Positions 7,801 through 9,625 of a DNA stretch of 9,625 nt are shown here, one piece after another. A program made the translations under genes and the position numbers. Position 1 is the first letter of the stretch. Each line of letters begins with the position of its first letter. This DNA comes from Candidatus Mcinerneyibacteriota bacterium (GTDB lineage Bacteria > AUK180 > JAQVHJ01), in contig DAOVMD010000080.1 in the NCBI GenBank assembly GCA_030630935.1, forward strand, positions 1-9,625, read 5' to 3'. The notes below the pieces were generated by a model, which had not been told where the DNA came from, searched no databases, and saw only the letters and a list, made by a program, of their open reading frames with translations.

Positions 7801-8580
7801 TCTTATGGAGGAAAGATAACAGAAGCAGAAAAAATTCTAAAGGAAACTATTAAAAAAGCGAAAGATGCAAATGCAACTGTTTACGAGATTTTTTTTGAAT
7901 TTTATCTTGCACAGAATTATTTTTATAAAGGTGATTTTAAAAAGTCATTAGATTTAAATAATAAAATCTCTAAGATTCTTGAAAAGGAAGAAAACTTCGA
8001 TTTAAAATGTAATAATAAAATTTTGAAGTTTGAGATATATTCATTTCTTGGTATCTTAAAAAAATATAAAAAGGATTTACTAAATTTTTATAATGAAGTT
8101 GAAACCGCAGGCTTTTCAAAGGTGATTCCAAAGATAAAATTATTGAAATCCAAACTATTTCTTGAAGAGAAAAAGCAGGTCGAAGCAATTAAAGAGATTA
8201 TGGAAGTAAAAGATTATGCCATTGAAAAATCGGATAATTATATCCTGGCAATTGCTTTAAACCGTTTATATAGCTTAGGAAAAGTAAAGAAAGAAGAACT
8301 AAAAGTTTCCCTTGAATTTTTAAAATCGCAGAAAATTGACTGGCTTCTTCTTGAAATCTATACGAATTTTGCAAAGAGTGGAGATAAAGAAATAATTAAA
8401 GAAATTAAAAAGATAATTTCAAAGTCTGAGCACTTAATAAGCAGATATAAAGTAGAGTTAAGATTAGCAAGTGTTTCGGATGAGTTTAAGAAGGATAAGG
8501 ACAGCTTAATTAAGAAAATTAAAAAATCAATAGAGGGAACCGGGTTAGAATTTAATCCTGAAATATATGGTGTGAAATGA
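4855..8580 (+). CDS. Class IIIb-type adenylyl cyclase fused to P-loop ATPase and TPR solenoid
   Basis: This 1241-residue soluble protein has three parts. Residues about 40-225 form a class III cyclase domain: metal-binding Asp51 (FADISGFT) and Asp95 (FMGD), purine-contacting Lys91, and Asn174/Arg178 in NVNLAAR. Thr167 replaces the second purine-specifying Asp, as in class IIIb (soluble-AC-like, often bicarbonate-responsive) adenylyl cyclases. All key residues are present, so it should be active as a homodimer making cAMP. Residues about 240-620 hold an AAA/STAND-like ATPase with Walker A GDTGVGKT (272-279), Walker B IIAVDD (393-398) and a winged-helix-like segment. From about 695 to at least 1000 are TPR repeats (e.g. 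ALIGLGAIYEEQDLDKAEKFY), then a helical tail. The start is TTG with AGCAGG 7 bases upstream; an in-frame TAA at 4834 and the lack of an earlier ATG force it. The end overlaps the regulator by ATGA. The TPR-coding part is markedly more AT-rich. Confidence 0.9.
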   Translation: MADEFSKEQYEKILSVFKRYLPPRIVEKILANPDEVTVEAERRKVTIMFADISGFTTLSEKLDPEEVINIMNDFFNRMVKIIDKYGGTIDKFMGDALLVLYGTPVAHEDDPERAVRTAIEMQDEMEIFNNSRSAVQRRKFPLQMTIGVNTGLVVAGNVGSETRMEYTVMGDNVNLAARVEGLANPGEIMITEYTQKSLSEMIKVRDLGEIKVKGKKHPVGMFKILGIGEDAEIVHADIQQIFVNREEELKTLETYYKNLVKHNFGGGLLLKGDTGVGKTALLKKFFKEKDNVEQIQIPADTFNKNIPYSVILKLLKKIFKISSKDSQLKIKEKILKELTVLGRDLYESITYIDPLFGFETEKEENLTPEQRKWKIFDTISNILIRKATFNKFIIAVDDFNFADDLSREFFDVLFLMISDNPILILLTSKVDIPLSSIDDGIIEILDIEGMSEENVGDIINLYLKTDYSPEDFINKIFKISHGNPLFVLQLMDNLLEEGLIEIKDNKLFLTKPLNEIKIPDDVNTIALSKIDALPENHRKFLQYASVFGNLFDGQIVGKMVNFKPGRIVGSLRVLEERGFVIPSGKEDYYAFIHSTIQEAAYETLLKGKRAQLHSALGKIYEEKFKDKIFENLEVLAFHFGRSNNYKKGIDYLLQAAEKDKELYANLQVIEYCTQALENLKKISRTKKTIKRKLNIFQMRGEIYKLIGQTNRALEDFEEGLKLSKKSSNKKLPLIFLNWSASTTFSIGELNKSEKSYKVLLKESEAIKDLEQKSYALIGLGAIYEEQDLDKAEKFYLEALEISKEINNLSGISDCINQIGFIYVKRGNLTDALSKYGEALKLQIELKDKVKETKILNNISMIYAQRGDLTKSNEFYFKALDILRDIGDKSFEATILQNLGSNFLNLGKFTEARKYFEDAKYISKLVKDETSHAIILNQLAMLEEEMGNYKTAEEHYQNGNKIATKLNIEVFILIFQGNIGIMKSYGGKITEAEKILKETIKKAKDANATVYEIFFEFYLAQNYFYKGDFKKSLDLNNKISKILEKEENFDLKCNNKILKFEIYSFLGILKKYKKDLLNFYNEVETAGFSKVIPKIKLLKSKLFLEEKKQVEAIKEIMEVKDYAIEKSDNYILAIALNRLYSLGKVKKEELKVSLEFLKSQKIDWLLLEIYTNFAKSGDKEIIKEIKKIISKSEHLISRYKVELRLASVSDEFKKDKDSLIKKIKKSIEGTGLEFNPEIYGVK

Positions 8581-9275
8581 AAAATCAACAGAATGATAAG
8601 ATTGAGTTATTAGAACATATCCCTTTATTCAAGGGATTATCGTATGAACAGATGCTTGCGATTGCGAATGTCGCATTCTTCAAGACATATACTGAAGATG
8701 ATATCATTATCGCGGAGAATGTTCCGAGCCGTTTTCTTTATATTATCTGTTCAGGTCAGGTGAAGATTTTAAAGAGTTCGAAGAGCGGGAAGATAAAGAT
8801 ACTTGGTTTCCTTACTGCAGGTGATTTTTTCGGTGAGATATCTCTCTTAACTGATTATAATCCTTCTGCAACAGTACAGTGTAAAGTAAAGACAAAACTT
8901 CTCATCCTGGGTCGTGAAGATTTTTTAAATTTGATAAAAGGTAATTTTGAAATTACACAAAGAATACTTGCAGAGACAAGTAGACGTCTGTATCATGCTG
9001 ATATTGATATTGTTGATTTAAGTTTTGAATCAATTTTACATAGATTTATAAGTACGATTCTTTTACTTGCCAAGAAAACCCACGAAGTAGAATCAAACCA
9101 GAAGATAATAGATATTCCTTTGACACATAAAGAAATGGCAGAGATTATTGGAACACGTAGAGAATTAATCACAAAAATTTTGAGCAAGCTGAAGAAGGAT
9201 AAATATATTGAGATTTCGAGAGATAGAAGAATAAAGATAATTGATGTTAAGGGAATCAAGAGACTTATGAGATAA
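8577..9275 (+). CDS. CRP/FNR-family transcriptional regulator
   Basis: This 232-residue protein has an N-terminal cyclic-nucleotide-binding beta-barrel (about residues 10-125; 'LEHIPLFKGLS', 'FLYIICSGQVKIL', 'GDFFGEISLL'), a dimer helix and a C-terminal winged helix. The helix-turn-helix is LTHKEMAEIIGTRRELITKILSKLK (182-206), written here only to locate it; Arg195, Glu196 and Lys200 align with CRP Arg180, Glu181 and Arg185. The phosphate-binding cassette keeps Gly86-Glu87, but Pro96 sits where cAMP binders have the phosphate-binding Arg, and Ala141/Asp142 appear to replace the adenine contacts Thr127/Ser128. No N-terminal FNR-type cysteine cluster is seen. The ATG overlaps the cyclase stop (ATGA, 8577-8580), which implies translational coupling and a shared pathway. 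Family is sure; ligand is uncertain. Confidence 0.92.
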   Translation: MKNQQNDKIELLEHIPLFKGLSYEQMLAIANVAFFKTYTEDDIIIAENVPSRFLYIICSGQVKILKSSKSGKIKILGFLTAGDFFGEISLLTDYNPSATVQCKVKTKLLILGREDFLNLIKGNFEITQRILAETSRRLYHADIDIVDLSFESILHRFISTILLLAKKTHEVESNQKIIDIPLTHKEMAEIIGTRRELITKILSKLKKDKYIEISRDRRIKIIDVKGIKRLMR

Positions 9276-9277
9276 TA

Positions 9278-9295
9278 GCGAAGCGATCGCTTCGC
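9278..9295. repeat. 18-bp perfect palindrome after the regulator stop
   Basis: GCGAAGCGATCGCTTCGC is its own reverse complement and starts 2 bases after the regulator's TAA. As RNA it would form a GC-rich hairpin (7-bp stem, GATC loop) at the 3' end of the cyclase-regulator message, a place suited to termination or mRNA end protection. No T tract follows on the + strand, so it is not a standard intrinsic terminator. Confidence 0.6.
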
Positions 9296-9410
9296 AAGTA
9301 AGAATGAACAATGAAAAATGAATAAGTAAAAATTATTTGTGTTAATTATTCTACTACTTTTGTTTAGAGCGATTAGTGCTTAAATGAACTAAAGAATGCG
9401 ATTTGAACTG

Positions 9411-9429
9411 CCCCGAAGTAAATTCGGGG
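9411..9429. repeat. CCCCGAA/TTCGGGG hairpin
   Basis: Perfect 7-bp stem with loop GTAAA. GTAAATTC occurs at 9418-9425 and again at 9429-9436, so the downstream side is partly duplicated. The hairpin has no adjoining T tract. Confidence 0.55.
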
Positions 9430-9519
9430 TAAATTCCGACCATGAAGAAAAAACAAAGAAAACAAAAATAAATATATTTCTTTAGCAGGTCGACGATCAG
9501 AGAAAGGAGATTGAGTTTA

Positions 9520-9587
9520 TCCCGTTTTTTTTCGGGGACACGAAGTGCATCGGGAGAACTTAAGAGTAAGGAACCACGTAGGGTTCC
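9520..9587. repeat. Structured stretch with competing stems
   Basis: TCCCG at 9520-9524 can pair with CGGGG at 9533-9537 across a T8 loop (one G-U pair) or with CGGGA at 9551-9555 (five Watson-Crick pairs). A separate hairpin, GGAACC/GGTTCC, lies at 9570-9587 with loop ACGTAG. The first part resembles the ATCCCG...TCGGGACA hairpin near 4761-4779, hinting at related dispersed repeats. Confidence 0.4.
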
Positions 9588-9625
9588 CTATTAAAAAACT
9601 AACGAAAACTAAGAAAAACAAAAAG

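Larger units (their letters stand above)
9276..9625. other. Non-coding tail with hairpins, no supported gene
   Basis: These 350 bases after the regulator contain no credible ORF. They hold an 18-bp palindrome, an AATGAAN heptamer repeated three times (9303-9323), a CCCCGAA/TTCGGGG hairpin, a T8 tract flanked by TCCCG/CGGGG, a GGAACC/GGTTCC hairpin and A-rich low-complexity ends. AAAGGAG at 9503-9509 looks like a Shine-Dalgarno, but the only close start, TTG at 9511, is 1 base away. It may be a leader for a gene beyond the window or more dispersed-repeat material. Confidence 0.7.

Noticed and set aside
8993-9259. 88-codon antisense ORF over the regulator
   Set aside because: It lies wholly within the helix-turn-helix coding part of the CRP/FNR gene and has low-complexity hydrophobic content.
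9278-9295. Cyanobacterial HIP1 element, because of the GCGATCGC octamer
   Set aside because: There is a single occurrence within a longer palindrome, and nothing else in the window looks cyanobacterial.
9511-9594. Possible 27-codon peptide from TTG after AAAGGAG
   Set aside because: Spacing from the motif to TTG is 1 base, the start is weak, and the coding stretch is made of the hairpin sequences.

Overview
The window comes from a low-GC bacterial chromosome. An SLH-domain envelope protein, a long-form RmlA, a class III nucleotidyl cyclase fused to an ATPase and TPRs, and a CRP/FNR-type regulator point to a bacterium. Dispersed palindromic repeats, one carrying the degenerate 'HCEE(R/Q)SDVAI' signature seen in many uncultured lineages, suggest a candidate-phylum or other poorly sampled diderm. 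The phylum cannot be fixed from this sequence.

Region 1 (start to 4562) is a tight co-directional run of six genes with gaps of about 6 to 15 bases, probably one transcript. In order: the 3' part of a HEAT-repeat protein; a short transaldolase / fructose-6-phosphate aldolase-family enzyme; a small SLH-domain protein with a signal peptide, coiled coil and C-terminal membrane anchor; and three nucleotide-sugar genes. These are a long-form glucose-1-phosphate thymidylyltransferase (rmlA), an RmlC-like cupin epimerase and a dTDP-glucose 4,6-dehydratase (rmlB). Together the three would make a dTDP-4-keto-6-deoxyhexose and act on it. No rmlD reductase is present, so the final sugar is open. The SLH protein beside them fits an envelope theme.

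Region 2 (4563-4854) is non-coding and packed with short perfect inverted repeats and two related copies of a dispersed repeat. It ends in an AT-rich stretch with an 8-bp inverted repeat just ahead of the next gene.

Region 3 (4855-9275) is a two-gene unit. A 1241-residue protein combines an apparently intact class IIIb-type adenylyl cyclase domain, a P-loop ATPase module and a long TPR solenoid, an arrangement like soluble adenylyl cyclase. Its stop codon overlaps the start (ATGA) of a CRP/FNR-family regulator. The obvious model is that the cyclase makes a cyclic nucleotide read by the regulator, but the regulator has Pro where the phosphate-binding Arg is expected. The TPR part of the cyclase gene is much more AT-rich than the cyclase/ATPase part.

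Region 4 (9276-9625) has no convincing gene. It holds an 18-bp perfect palindrome right after the regulator, further hairpins and a purine-rich Shine-Dalgarno-like motif without a good start codon.
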